Positions 29,443 through 39,068 of a DNA stretch of 64,000 bases are shown here, one piece after another. A program made the translations under genes and the position numbers. Position 1 is the stretch's first letter; each line of letters opens with the position of its first letter. The stretch comes from Sulfurimonas sp. (GTDB lineage: Bacteria > Campylobacterota > Campylobacteria > Campylobacterales > Sulfurimonadaceae): positions 61,534 through 125,533 of the forward strand of contig NZ_JAQTLH010000006.1 in NCBI RefSeq assembly GCF_028714975.1. The letters run 5' to 3'. The notes under the pieces are model-generated. The model had not been told where the DNA came from. It was given only the letters and a program-made list of their open reading frames with translations, and did not search any database.

Positions 29443-30573
29443 ATGTCTTTAGTATTAACAAAACAAGAAATAGACTTTATATTCAACACTCTAATGCCCC
29501 TTAATTTAGGTAAAATAAAAGAAGGTGAATATAAGTCAAAACTTCAACTATTTTTAAATGCACACAATCCAGAAAAACTAACACTTCTAGATACCAAACT
29601 AGAAGAAGAAAATATCACAAAAGAACAACATTACGAAAAGGCTTTTGAAGATACAATAAATTATTTCTTTTTGGAACAAATAGCCAGTAAAGAAAAACGA
29701 TATTTTTCTAAATCAAATCTCTATGATTTTAAAGATGACATATTTTATTTATTTCAATACAACAGTTTTTATCATTATGAAAAGTACATAATATCTGTTC
29801 AATTTTATATGTTTCTTGGATATCTATATAACACATTTAAAACATTAGAAGAATATTCAAGAGACGAAAGACTGTCTCGTGGAACAGCATTTCTAACAAG
29901 CAGTTATAAAGATGGTTTAGAAGCTCCTTTAAATTTTGTTCGTAAACAACTTGATGAATATCAGCCATTTTCTGCCGTAACTGATTTTGGGCATGATAGA
30001 TTAAAAATAAGTAGATTTTCTATAAAAACCTTTCGTAACCATATAAATATAGCTAATTTTTTTATTACATTAAATGCAATGCATGGTTTTAACAAGTTAA
30101 AAATAGAACTCTCAGATGGTGAAAAAAAAGGTTTTGAGCAGGTATTTTCTTATTTAAACGGTTTGAAGACCTCTAAAGATGAAGTTATACGTAGCTTTAT
30201 GATTAAGGCATATTTCCCTTACTATAAAAAAGAAACAATCAATAAATCTAGACTAGCAAAAATAGTTCATAATTTGGCAGAAAATTTTTTCCCAAATATA
30301 GTTTATGTAAGAGAGGGCGGAAGCTATACAATAGGCTTGAGTCCAAAAGTTTTCAACTATAATATCTATATAAAAACGGCATTAAATGAAAATACTATAT
30401 ATGCCTACGACCATAAAAAAGAATATACATGGCTCATTAAAGGCTCTGTTAATGATGCATTGAAATTAATAAAAAGAATGTATTTAGACGAAGGTCACGA
30501 TGAAATAGTAAATCATCCATTATTTGATAGAACGATAAAAAAACTCGTTAAAAGCCCAATATATCCACTCTAA
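29443..30573 (+). CDS. Hypothetical protein immediately downstream of retron RT
   Basis: 376-aa ORF 8 nt after the RT stop, same strand; no recognised motif. Confidence 0.7.
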   Translation: MSLVLTKQEIDFIFNTLMPLNLGKIKEGEYKSKLQLFLNAHNPEKLTLLDTKLEEENITKEQHYEKAFEDTINYFFLEQIASKEKRYFSKSNLYDFKDDIFYLFQYNSFYHYEKYIISVQFYMFLGYLYNTFKTLEEYSRDERLSRGTAFLTSSYKDGLEAPLNFVRKQLDEYQPFSAVTDFGHDRLKISRFSIKTFRNHINIANFFITLNAMHGFNKLKIELSDGEKKGFEQVFSYLNGLKTSKDEVIRSFMIKAYFPYYKKETINKSRLAKIVHNLAENFFPNIVYVREGGSYTIGLSPKVFNYNIYIKTALNENTIYAYDHKKEYTWLIKGSVNDALKLIKRMYLDEGHDEIVNHPLFDRTIKKLVKSPIYPL

Positions 30574-30722
30574 AAACTCCTATACTTCTCATTAGTTGGA
30601 AAAACTCCTTTATATCAGCCTAGGTCTGACAGTACATAATTTCGTATGATACAGAGTTGCAACAGAATAACCAAAAATGACTAGCTAGTCTCCAAAAAAC
30701 AAATGTCATAGGAGACAAAAAA

Positions 30723-30983
30723 ATGTTAAAACTAAGTGCTGTGTTACTGAACACATTTAAAACAGACGAGTACACAAACAAAGAAACTGGAGTAGTAACT
30801 CCCTCACGTTCAAAGCTACAGCTTTTAATAAAAAAGCCAACTAAAAACGGCTCTATAAAACAAGAGCTCATTGACATAAGTGTCAAAGAAGAAGTTTATC
30901 TCAAACACAAAGATTCAATAGGAAAAACTATTGAGATTGATGTAGGCTATTTCGGTCAAGGAATAACTTTCTTCGGTATCTAA
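30723..30983 (+). CDS. Small protein, filamentous-phage gpV/RstB-like (tentative)
   Basis: 86 aa, beta-rich; AGGAGAC RBS; directly precedes a Rep gene. Confidence 0.45.
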   Translation: MLKLSAVLLNTFKTDEYTNKETGVVTPSRSKLQLLIKKPTKNGSIKQELIDISVKEEVYLKHKDSIGKTIEIDVGYFGQGITFFGI

Positions 30984-30991
30984 CCATAAAG

Positions 30992-31222
30992 CTCAGATAT
31001 TTTACAAATATTTGAGATGTAACGAGCTGTAATAGATGTCGGCTTGTGACGCCTAAGTCACAAGAGACATCTATGCAAGCCGTTACCAATCACACCAATA
31101 ATCATGAAAAATAAATAGTTGCATTGATACTTCTCTGAGGCAAGAGGCTCCATATTTATATGGAGAAAGTATCTGAGAAGTGTCAATTAAATAATTGCTA
31201 GGGGGTTCTAGTAACACCCCCT
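30992..31222. other. Cluster of four strong hairpins upstream of rep; candidate replication origin
   Basis: Stem-loops at 30992-31016, 31021-31085 (core 31034-31072), 31124-31186, 31200-31222. Confidence 0.55.
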
Positions 31223-31260
31223 GACGTAAGTCATAAAGAATATATATAAAGGAATTTACT

Positions 31261-32577
31261 ATGAAAGAAAAAGATATAAAAAATACACCTCATATCAGCG
31301 GTATAGATGCACTCTATTATTTTGCTCAAAGTGGCGGTAAATATGATGAGTTTTATGAAAACATTATAGAGCAGATAGAATATAAAAAAGCAGAGTTTAA
31401 TGCTCTAAATTATGCCTATGATGATAATGACCTAATCATCACTATAAATGATATAGATGTAAAATATAGCGGTATGGGCAGAGACGGTTTTCTCTGGTTT
31501 AACCATGACTTCTTTAGAGTTGGATTTAAAGACTCCCAAAAAGCTCAAAATATTCACAACATCAGAGTTCAGCTTAATGCTATCGGAATATATACGCTTG
31601 GCATAAAATCTTTGCTAGAGTATATCAACACGCAACTCTTAAAAGGTGCTCTGCTTAGTACAAACTATTTTCCAGTAACTAGAATAGATGTAAATATATT
31701 TGTACAGCATAACTTCAACTATCTACGCAAAGAGATGATACTCTCTAAGAAGAAAAATCACTCTGCAAACATAGCAGAGCGTTCAAGCGGTTATGAACTT
31801 GAAACCTACTATGTAGGTAAAAAACCTTTTTTGCTTAGAATCTACAATAAGATGAAAGAGTTGGAGACTGCATCAACCGCAAAAAAAGAAATTATGTATA
31901 ACTACTTCGGAGTCAATGGACTGGATATTAAAAAACCTGTATTTAACGTTGAGTTTGAACTTCACCGTGAGTTTTTAAAAGAGTACGGCATTGATACTAT
32001 AGAGGATGCATTAAGTCGTTCTCAGAGCTTGTTTGAGCTTGGATGTAAGTTTATAAAGCTGATTGACTCATCATCACTTACAGAGGCTCAAATTAACTCA
32101 TCAAACCGCAAACGAGCAGATGTCTTGCCTATTTGGGAATTTATCTCCACTCACTATGACAATAAAGATTTTATGCAGATAACTACACCTTTGGAGAAGA
32201 TAGAGAAGATATCTTACAGATACTCTTTAGAAGATGCCCGTAAACCTATTAAGAGACAGATTACAAGATTGCTGCTGCATGATAATGCTCCTACACTCTT
32301 TTACTTCTTGGAACTGTTACAGAGTGCTGAGGAAGATTACAAGCTCCGCCAAAACATCAAAAAGTTTCATAATGAACATAAAGAGGCAGAGAAGCCGAAA
32401 ATCACGGATGACTTAAGAAGCTACTCGGATGATGGATTAATAAGCTATGAAAAAGCACTCTCCAAAGAGATGAGCGGTGTAATGCCTGACAATGAACTTT
32501 ATGACGAGCTGCTCTATAAGTATGATGCCATTGATGATGAGCTTGTAAGACGCGGTCTTAGAAAAATACCTTTCTAG
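31261..32577 (+). CDS. Replication initiation protein, Rep_trans-like (rolling-circle)
   Basis: TRIDVNIFVQHNF, KKPFLLRIYNKMKELE, VFNVEFELHREFLKEYGIDT. Confidence 0.65.
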   Translation: MKEKDIKNTPHISGIDALYYFAQSGGKYDEFYENIIEQIEYKKAEFNALNYAYDDNDLIITINDIDVKYSGMGRDGFLWFNHDFFRVGFKDSQKAQNIHNIRVQLNAIGIYTLGIKSLLEYINTQLLKGALLSTNYFPVTRIDVNIFVQHNFNYLRKEMILSKKKNHSANIAERSSGYELETYYVGKKPFLLRIYNKMKELETASTAKKEIMYNYFGVNGLDIKKPVFNVEFELHREFLKEYGIDTIEDALSRSQSLFELGCKFIKLIDSSSLTEAQINSSNRKRADVLPIWEFISTHYDNKDFMQITTPLEKIEKISYRYSLEDARKPIKRQITRLLLHDNAPTLFYFLELLQSAEEDYKLRQNIKKFHNEHKEAEKPKITDDLRSYSDDGLISYEKALSKEMSGVMPDNELYDELLYKYDAIDDELVRRGLRKIPF

Positions 32578-32587
32578 GAGTTAGCTT

Positions 32588-32869
32588 ATGAATGTAGAAT
32601 CATTTGAAAATTTAGAGTTAATTCCAAAGCTTTTAATGCAGATAGAATTGATGGCTGAGAGAATGGCTAAATTGGCACCGCCTCTTACCAGTAAAAAAGA
32701 AGTAGCAAAGTTTTTAAACAAATCGGAACGAACTATTAACAACTACATAGAGCAGGGGCTTTTAAGGGAAAATCATCATTTCTATAGGAAAAATGGTAAA
32801 ATTCTTGTGTTTATAGAGGATGCTATTTTGAAATTTCGTGATGAGCGAGATAAAGGAATAGTAAAGTGA
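32588..32869 (+). CDS. MerR/excisionase-type HTH protein
   Basis: LTSKKEVAKFLNKSERTINNYIEQGLLRENHHFYRKNGKILVFIEDAILKF; overlaps the integrase start. Confidence 0.75.
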   Translation: MNVESFENLELIPKLLMQIELMAERMAKLAPPLTSKKEVAKFLNKSERTINNYIEQGLLRENHHFYRKNGKILVFIEDAILKFRDERDKGIVK

Positions 32870-33945
32870 GAAAGTTAAGATTTAAAAACCGTAACGGTAT
32901 TTTATATTTTGGCGTGGGCGATAAGCTCATATCGTCGAAATTAAAATTTACGAATGTAAATAAAAATATTATTATCGGAAAGTTTAGAGATGGCAGATTA
33001 AATGAGGATTTAGGCATAGGTGTCAATGAAGGCACACCTATGATAAATAACTTGTTAAGAGAAGTTGTAAAAGATAAAGCCGTGTTTGTTAAACACAAAA
33101 CAAATATCGCTTACAAATCTACTTTAAAAAACATCTTGCCATATTTTGAAAATAGGTTAATAACCAGTATCAAGCCAATAGATATAAAAAAATGGCACGA
33201 TATCCTCATAGCTAGAGGATTAAAGAGGCAGGCAATATCAACTGCACGAGTTCTTTTAAAAGAAGCTTTTAATATCGCCATAATGAGTGAATTTGTAGAG
33301 ACTAATCCAGTAATGATGGTTCAGATTCCAAGTATGAAAAAAGTAAAGAAAAAACAGAAGCCTTTTACTTTGGATGAGATTGATTTAATCCTAGATAATT
33401 GTCCAAATCAGCATATAAAAAACTTTCTCGGCATATCTTTTTTTACAGGGATGAGGTCGGGTGAAGTTTTAGCACTGGAATGGGAAGATATTGATTTTGA
33501 AACAGATACGATATCAATATCAAAAACAATTGCACAGGGCATAATAAATACGCCAAAAACTTATTCAAGCCATAGAGATATTGAGATGTTGCCAAGAGCT
33601 AGATATTTTTTTAAAAATCAGCAGCTCCAAACCGGTATGCAAAACAGTTATCTGTTTCTCAATACAAAAAACACTTATTATGGAACTAGTTTAGCTTTGT
33701 ATAAAAACTATAAAAGTATTTTAATGAAGCTAAATATTGAAACAAGAACATTGCACAATACAAGACATACTTTTGCAAGTATGATGTTGAATAATGGAAT
33801 AGACCCAATGTGGGTATCAAATACTTTAGGTCACGAAAACCTAGATATTACCCTCAGAGTTTATGCTCATTTTATGCCTAAAAAAGAGAAGATGGTCATA
33901 GGGTTTTTAGATAAGCGGTACAAAAACGGTACAAGCCATCTCTAA
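32866..33945 (+). CDS. Tyrosine recombinase/integrase
   Basis: GMRSGEVLALEWEDID (R), HNTRHTFASMMLNNG (HxxR), LGHENLDITLRVYAH (H...Y). Confidence 0.93.
   Translation: MRKLRFKNRNGILYFGVGDKLISSKLKFTNVNKNIIIGKFRDGRLNEDLGIGVNEGTPMINNLLREVVKDKAVFVKHKTNIAYKSTLKNILPYFENRLITSIKPIDIKKWHDILIARGLKRQAISTARVLLKEAFNIAIMSEFVETNPVMMVQIPSMKKVKKKQKPFTLDEIDLILDNCPNQHIKNFLGISFFTGMRSGEVLALEWEDIDFETDTISISKTIAQGIINTPKTYSSHRDIEMLPRARYFFKNQQLQTGMQNSYLFLNTKNTYYGTSLALYKNYKSILMKLNIETRTLHNTRHTFASMMLNNGIDPMWVSNTLGHENLDITLRVYAHFMPKKEKMVIGFLDKRYKNGTSHL
33917..33933 (+). repeat. Putative integrase/Xis arm-type site, right
   Basis: GGTACAAAAACGGTACA, identical to 25233-25249; lies inside the integrase 3' end. Confidence 0.6.
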
Positions 33946-33966
33946 CCCCCGCAAGGCAGGAGCCAC

Positions 33967-33983
33967 ATATTTAAAGTGTGGTT
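33967..33983 (+). repeat. attR core direct repeat
   Basis: ATATTTAAAGTGTGGTT, identical to 25112-25128. Confidence 0.85.
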
Positions 33984-34051
33984 AAAATTTACTTTTTTGG
34001 ATAAAATTACGTAATAAAAATCAAGAGTTTTGCATTAAAAGGGAAAAGATA

Positions 34052-36007
34052 GTGACAAAAAAAATATCGGCAATTTTAGCAAGCATCTCCGTAGTAGCAC
34101 TTTTTTGGTACTTGGTAGGGGAGGTGTTTATCTTAAAAGATAATAAAAACTCTTTTTCAAAACTAGAGTGTGTTTCTTATGCACCCTTTTCAAAAGATCA
34201 ATCTCCATTTTCCTTTGCGGATGGAATGGTAGTTTCAGAGGATTTGGTAAGAAATGACTTAGCGTTATTATCAAAATACACTGATTGTATAAGAACATAC
34301 TCAACCGTTGGACTAGAGATGATTCCTCGTATTGCTAGAGAAAACGGTCTTAAAATGTATATGGGTGCATGGGTAAGCAGTGATAAAATCTTAACGCAAA
34401 AAGAGATAAACGCGCTTATAAAACTGGCAAAAGAGAATCAAGATATAGTCAAAGCCGTTATTGTAGGAAATGAAGTTTTGCTTCGCGGCGATGCGACAGA
34501 GACACTCTTGGCAAACTACATCAAACAGGTAAAAGCAGCACTTCCAAATACTCAGGTTACATATGCCGATGTATGGGAATTTTGGGTTAAACATCCGCGA
34601 ATAAAAGAAGTTACGGATTTTGTAACGATTCATATATTGCCGTACTGGGAAGACAACCCTATGAACATAAATAAATCCATCGGTCATTTGGCGGATGTAA
34701 GAGGCGAGGTTGAAGCCGTTTTAAAAGATAAAAATATTTTAATAGGCGAAACAGGCTGGCCATCAGAGGGCAGGGCACGAGAAGACGCTATCCCTAGTAA
34801 GATAAATCAGGCGGTTTTTGTTAGAGAGTTTGTAAAATTAGCCCAAAAAGAGGGGTGGAACTACAACATCATAGAAGCGTTTGACCAACCGTGGAAAAGA
34901 GTAAGTGAGGGAGCCGTGGGCGGTTTTTGGGGACTTTTTAATAAAGACAGAGTCGATAAAAAAGTTTTTGACGGCGATGTTTCAAATTTTCCAAATTATA
35001 AACTATTAGCACTCGGCTCTATCACTCTTGTGGTACTATTTTCGTTTTTGCTAAAAAATGCACAAATCAGAACAAGAGAAATACTCCTTTTTGGTGCATT
35101 AAATACTCTTTTTGCCATCTTGTTTACACTTCAAATCGAGCAGTATAGCGTTACGGTAAGAACAGCTGCAGAGCTTTTATGGGCGCTTTTAGTTATGTTT
35201 GTACATATTTTAATATACTATTTTCTACTTGCCAATATTGCATATGGCAGAAAACCTCAAATATTATCGCTTAAGGAAATTTTTGCCAAAAAACTAAAAG
35301 GTCCTGACTCGTCTCTTATGATACTTTTTTACGCTTCGTTTGTTTTTGTAACCATTTTAAATATTTCTCTTGCCTTTGACGGAAGATATAGAAATTTTGA
35401 GATATATATTTTTGCTATTTCGATTATCTCTTATTTGTGGCTTTATAGAGATAAATTTAAGAGTATGGAATTTGGCAAATTTGAAAAGGCATCTTTTTTA
35501 ATTCTTGCATTAACATCAATTGCTGTTTTTATAAATGAAACATATCTCAATCTCTTCTCAAATGTATGGATTTTAATTTCGCTTGGATTTGCCTATATTT
35601 TATATAGCGGAAGTAAAAAAACGGCATATAGCGAACTTAAAATTTTTGGGTTGTATATGGCGGTATTTTTGGCGATTTTTGCCTATTTAAAATACGGTTT
35701 TTTAACAAATAGCGATTTTGCGGCAGAGTGTGGCAACTCATCAGGCTCTTTTTTATGTGATGCAAGAGCCTCTCTTGCGCTGTTTTTGTATCTTGGGAAG
35801 TTTGGAATTGCGGCAGTTATTATTGCGATTACTGCGTTTTTTGTGAATAATAAATATTTGACTTTCTTTGCACTCTTTATGAGTATCGGAGCCGTTTTGA
35901 TGAATAACACCTTTTTAGGTGCGGTAGCATTTATTTTATCTATGTTTCTTGCTTTAAAAAGTTTAAGTAACATTATTGAACATACCGATAAAAAAAGAGT
36001 TTTGTAA
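34052..36007 (+). CDS. Membrane-anchored GH17-like (beta-1,3-glucanase-type) glycoside hydrolase
   Basis: VKAVIVGNEVLLRGD, ILIGETGWPSEG, EAFDQPWK catalytic-region motifs; multiple C-terminal TMs. Confidence 0.85.
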   Translation: MTKKISAILASISVVALFWYLVGEVFILKDNKNSFSKLECVSYAPFSKDQSPFSFADGMVVSEDLVRNDLALLSKYTDCIRTYSTVGLEMIPRIARENGLKMYMGAWVSSDKILTQKEINALIKLAKENQDIVKAVIVGNEVLLRGDATETLLANYIKQVKAALPNTQVTYADVWEFWVKHPRIKEVTDFVTIHILPYWEDNPMNINKSIGHLADVRGEVEAVLKDKNILIGETGWPSEGRAREDAIPSKINQAVFVREFVKLAQKEGWNYNIIEAFDQPWKRVSEGAVGGFWGLFNKDRVDKKVFDGDVSNFPNYKLLALGSITLVVLFSFLLKNAQIRTREILLFGALNTLFAILFTLQIEQYSVTVRTAAELLWALLVMFVHILIYYFLLANIAYGRKPQILSLKEIFAKKLKGPDSSLMILFYASFVFVTILNISLAFDGRYRNFEIYIFAISIISYLWLYRDKFKSMEFGKFEKASFLILALTSIAVFINETYLNLFSNVWILISLGFAYILYSGSKKTAYSELKIFGLYMAVFLAIFAYLKYGFLTNSDFAAECGNSSGSFLCDARASLALFLYLGKFGIAAVIIAITAFFVNNKYLTFFALFMSIGAVLMNNTFLGAVAFILSMFLALKSLSNIIEHTDKKRVL

Positions 36008-36110
36008 AAAAAATCAAATTTTTTAAATATTAGTTTTTTAAATATAAATATGGTGTAAAATCTTTTTACATATGCTAAAATAAAAAATCGAGAAAATATA
36101 GGGAGTTGGA

Positions 36111-38276
36111 ATGTTTAACAACATGTCGATTAGATTAAAAATGGCACTTATGGTTTTTGTGCCCGTGATTGTAATTTTTATTACGCTTGGGATAAGCAGT
36201 TATAAAAATTATCAAGAGGTTCAGGCTTTAAAAAGTATAAGTTTGATGGTCTCTTTTGCTACAAAAGCGAGTGAATTGGTACATAACCTTCAAAAAGAGA
36301 GAGGCGCATCGGCTGGATTTATAAGTTCAAAAGGTACAAAATTTTCATCTGAACTTCAAGCAATCAGAAAAGATACTGATAAAGCTTTAACGGAAGCTAC
36401 AAAAAATTATAAAGAAGATTTGGATGTAGGACATCTCTCAAAAGATTTACAGGCAAAAGTCGCAAAAGCATTTGAGAGTTTGTCTAGAATTGGGTCAATA
36501 AGAAGCGGGGTAGACTCACTAGGCGTTGCGGTAAGCGTTCCTGTGGGTTATTATACTGACTTGAACAATGATTTTATTTTATCCATTGAAGAGATGGTAA
36601 AAATGAGTTCAAATGCAGAGATGAATAATCTAATTAACGCTTTTGTAAATTTCTTATCTGCAAAAGAGAGATCCGGGATAGAGCGGGCAGTTCTTTCATC
36701 TACTTTTTCTCAAGATAAATTTGCTCCGGGATTTTATGAAAAGTTTATAGGACTGCTTAACGGTCAGGAAATTTTTACAAATAAGTTTCTATTTTTAGCA
36801 CCTGCGGAGATTAAGAATTTTTATGAAGAGAGTATGAAGTCAAAAGAGGTATCGGAAGTTGAGCGAATGAGAAAAGTTGCTCTTGAACATCCAAACGGCG
36901 GATTTGAGATAGACGCGACTTATTGGTTTGCTACAATAACCGGTAAAATTAATTTGCTAAAAAATGTCGAAGATGCCGTAGCTAAAAAAATAGAGCAACA
37001 GGTTTCGCATTTAAAGAATATTGCATTTAACACTATGTTAATTGAACTGGCTGTAAATCTTGCCGTGATACTTTTTATACTTATTTTTACTTTTATTATC
37101 TCAAATACATTGACAAAAAGGGTAAACAGATTTAAAAATGAGATAGATGATATCGTCTCGTCAAAAGATTTTTCTAAAAAAATTACAAATTGCGCAACCG
37201 ATGAGATAGGTTTCATACAGCAATCTGCAAATCATCTCTCAAGCGTTGCAAATAGAGCGTTAGAGGAAGCAAAAGAGAGTTTAGAGAAATCAAATAAGCA
37301 TTTTTTAGAGAGTCAAAAGCAGCTAGAAGCAAATATGCTTACGCTTTCCTTGACTGCACTTTTAAATGAAGGTGCATCAAGCGGTGTGGGAAGCGTTCAG
37401 GCAGGTTTGGCGCACAATATGGAATCTCTTAAAAATATAAACGAAAAAAATGCTCAAACAGAAGCTATTGTAGAAGAGGTAAAAAGTTCTACTCGTGAGA
37501 TGGAAGAGTCCTTAAATAGCATTTCGCTTAAAATGCATGAAAGCAGAGAGAACTCAGACCAACTAAACAATAGTGTTAATGAGATTACAAATGTCATATC
37601 GCTTATAAAAGATATAAGTGATCAGACAAATCTTCTGGCACTTAATGCTGCCATCGAAGCTGCTCGTGCAGGTGAGCACGGTAGAGGATTTGCGGTTGTT
37701 GCAGATGAAGTTAGAAAACTTGCAGAGAGAACGCAAAGAGCGACAAGTGAAGTTGAAGTAAATATAAATCTGCTAAAACAAAACAGTTCGTCGATGCAGG
37801 AATTTTCAGAACATATGGATAGAGAAGTTTCATCGTCTTTGGAAAAACTTGAGGTATTCAATGATAGTTTACACTCTTTGGTAGACGGTGCAAAGGATAT
37901 TCAACTTTCAAACAAAATGATTTCAAACGAGCTTTTTATAACTCTTGCAAAACTAGATCATATCGCATTTAAACTAAGCGGATATAGCGCCGTGTTTAAG
38001 GATGACCATAATTTTAAATTTTCGGATCACACTAGTTGCAGATTTGGTAAATGGTATTTGGGGGATGCAAAAGAGTCATTTGGAGCGACTGCTTCTTATA
38101 GCAAAATCGATCCTATTCATAAAACGGTGCATGACAAGGTTAGAACAATACCTGAGTATATCAAAAATGATGCAATTAAAAATTCAGATAACATTATTAA
38201 AGCATTTAGCGCTGCAGAAGGTGCTTCAAAAGAACTTTTTGTTACTTTAGACAGTATGGCAAATGAGATAAAGTAA
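36111..38276 (+). CDS. Methyl-accepting chemotaxis protein with NIT-like sensor and C-terminal CZB domain
   Basis: [17 protein letters not shown] (NIT), [37 protein letters not shown] (MCP), CRFGKWYLG (CZB). Confidence 0.9.
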   Translation: MFNNMSIRLKMALMVFVPVIVIFITLGISSYKNYQEVQALKSISLMVSFATKASELVHNLQKERGASAGFISSKGTKFSSELQAIRKDTDKALTEATKNYKEDLDVGHLSKDLQAKVAKAFESLSRIGSIRSGVDSLGVAVSVPVGYYTDLNNDFILSIEEMVKMSSNAEMNNLINAFVNFLSAKERSGIERAVLSSTFSQDKFAPGFYEKFIGLLNGQEIFTNKFLFLAPAEIKNFYEESMKSKEVSEVERMRKVALEHPNGGFEIDATYWFATITGKINLLKNVEDAVAKKIEQQVSHLKNIAFNTMLIELAVNLAVILFILIFTFIISNTLTKRVNRFKNEIDDIVSSKDFSKKITNCATDEIGFIQQSANHLSSVANRALEEAKESLEKSNKHFLESQKQLEANMLTLSLTALLNEGASSGVGSVQAGLAHNMESLKNINEKNAQTEAIVEEVKSSTREMEESLNSISLKMHESRENSDQLNNSVNEITNVISLIKDISDQTNLLALNAAIEAARAGEHGRGFAVVADEVRKLAERTQRATSEVEVNINLLKQNSSSMQEFSEHMDREVSSSLEKLEVFNDSLHSLVDGAKDIQLSNKMISNELFITLAKLDHIAFKLSGYSAVFKDDHNFKFSDHTSCRFGKWYLGDAKESFGATASYSKIDPIHKTVHDKVRTIPEYIKNDAIKNSDNIIKAFSAAEGASKELFVTLDSMANEIK

Positions 38277-38305
38277 AGTTTTTATCATATGATGCTAGAT
38301 CCTGA

Positions 38306-38347
38306 ATCAAGTTCAGGATGACCGAAATCAAGTTCAGGATGACCGAA
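38306..38347. repeat. Perfect 21-bp tandem duplication inside an intergenic palindromic repeat
   Basis: ATCAAGTTCAGGATGACCGAA twice; block flanked by CTAGATCC and GGAATCTAG. Confidence 0.9.
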
Positions 38348-38405
38348 ACTCCGTCATTCCAAGCTTGACTTGGAATCTAGTTAATGGTTTAATCAGAGAG
38401 TTGAA

Positions 38406-38792
38406 TTACTTAGTTATTTCTACAATTTTTGGAGTCGATTCCCAAATGCCGTGTTTAGTGCAGTACGCTTGAGCAGTAAGTTTTAGTTTGCTTCCTGTTG
38501 GGATAATGTTAAAAGTAACCGTTGCATGTGCTTTCATATTTCCTAAAGTTCCGGCTAGAAAATCAGCACGCGCCAAAAGAGTTTCGCCGTTATACAGCGA
38601 CATATTAGCTATATAGTGGTCAACATCATCCGGATGAGCATACTCATTTCCCATTTTAACGGTTATGCTAAACATCTCTCCCTCTTTTGCGCTATCTTGG
38701 CAGTGAATAAACGGTGAATGACGGTCTATATAATCTTTTTTGCTTTCTCTCTCTACTGTGTCTATATCTACATAACGATTGATTATCGGCAT
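38406..38792 (-). CDS. Superoxide reductase (neelaredoxin/desulfoferrodoxin family)
   Basis: RHSPFI, KMGNEYAHPDDVDHYI, AQAYCTKHGIWE iron-ligand motifs. Confidence 0.88.
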   Translation of the reverse strand: MPIINRYVDIDTVERESKKDYIDRHSPFIHCQDSAKEGEMFSITVKMGNEYAHPDDVDHYIANMSLYNGETLLARADFLAGTLGNMKAHATVTFNIIPTGSKLKLTAQAYCTKHGIWESTPKIVEITK

Positions 38793-38985
38793 ATTAATTC
38801 CTTTTGTTTTTTTGTTTAAATGCTATTTTAGCTCTAATCTCATTTAGATAAAACGGCATTTCAGGTTTATTTCTCATGATTAAGATTTGTTTAATTTATA
38901 AGTATTTAACAAAAATATAGATAGAATCGCGTTCCATAATTTAACTTTTTGCAAAATTGTAAAAAGTTTTCTGGCTCGCAAGAGG

Positions 38986-39015
38986 CAAGCTTCAGTGCCA
39001 AAGCGGCTAGCGTAA
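38986..39015 (-). repeat. Dispersed intergenic repeat, copy 2 (inverted)
   Basis: CAAGCTTCAGTGCCAAAGCGGCTAGCGTAA, reverse complement of the same box with two differences. Confidence 0.85.
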
Positions 39016-39068
39016 TAAAATGGGCTTTGCTCATTTTATGTATAAATCCTAATAAGAAGAGTCTATTT

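Larger units (their letters stand above)
25112..33983. mobile_element. Integrated element carrying retron, RCR-type Rep, Xis-like HTH and tyrosine integrase
   Basis: Perfect 17-bp direct repeats at both ends, integrase beside the right end, AT-rich accessory content between core genes. Confidence 0.85.

Noticed and set aside
30723-33945. Integrated filamentous prophage (complete inovirus)
   Set aside because: Rep, gpV-like and integrase are suggestive, but no Zot-like ATPase, coat or pIII-like genes are recognisable; satellite or integrative plasmid is safer.
25112-33983. tRNA-targeted genomic island
   Set aside because: No tRNA-like sequence is visible at either end; the direct repeat lies in an intergenic spacer.
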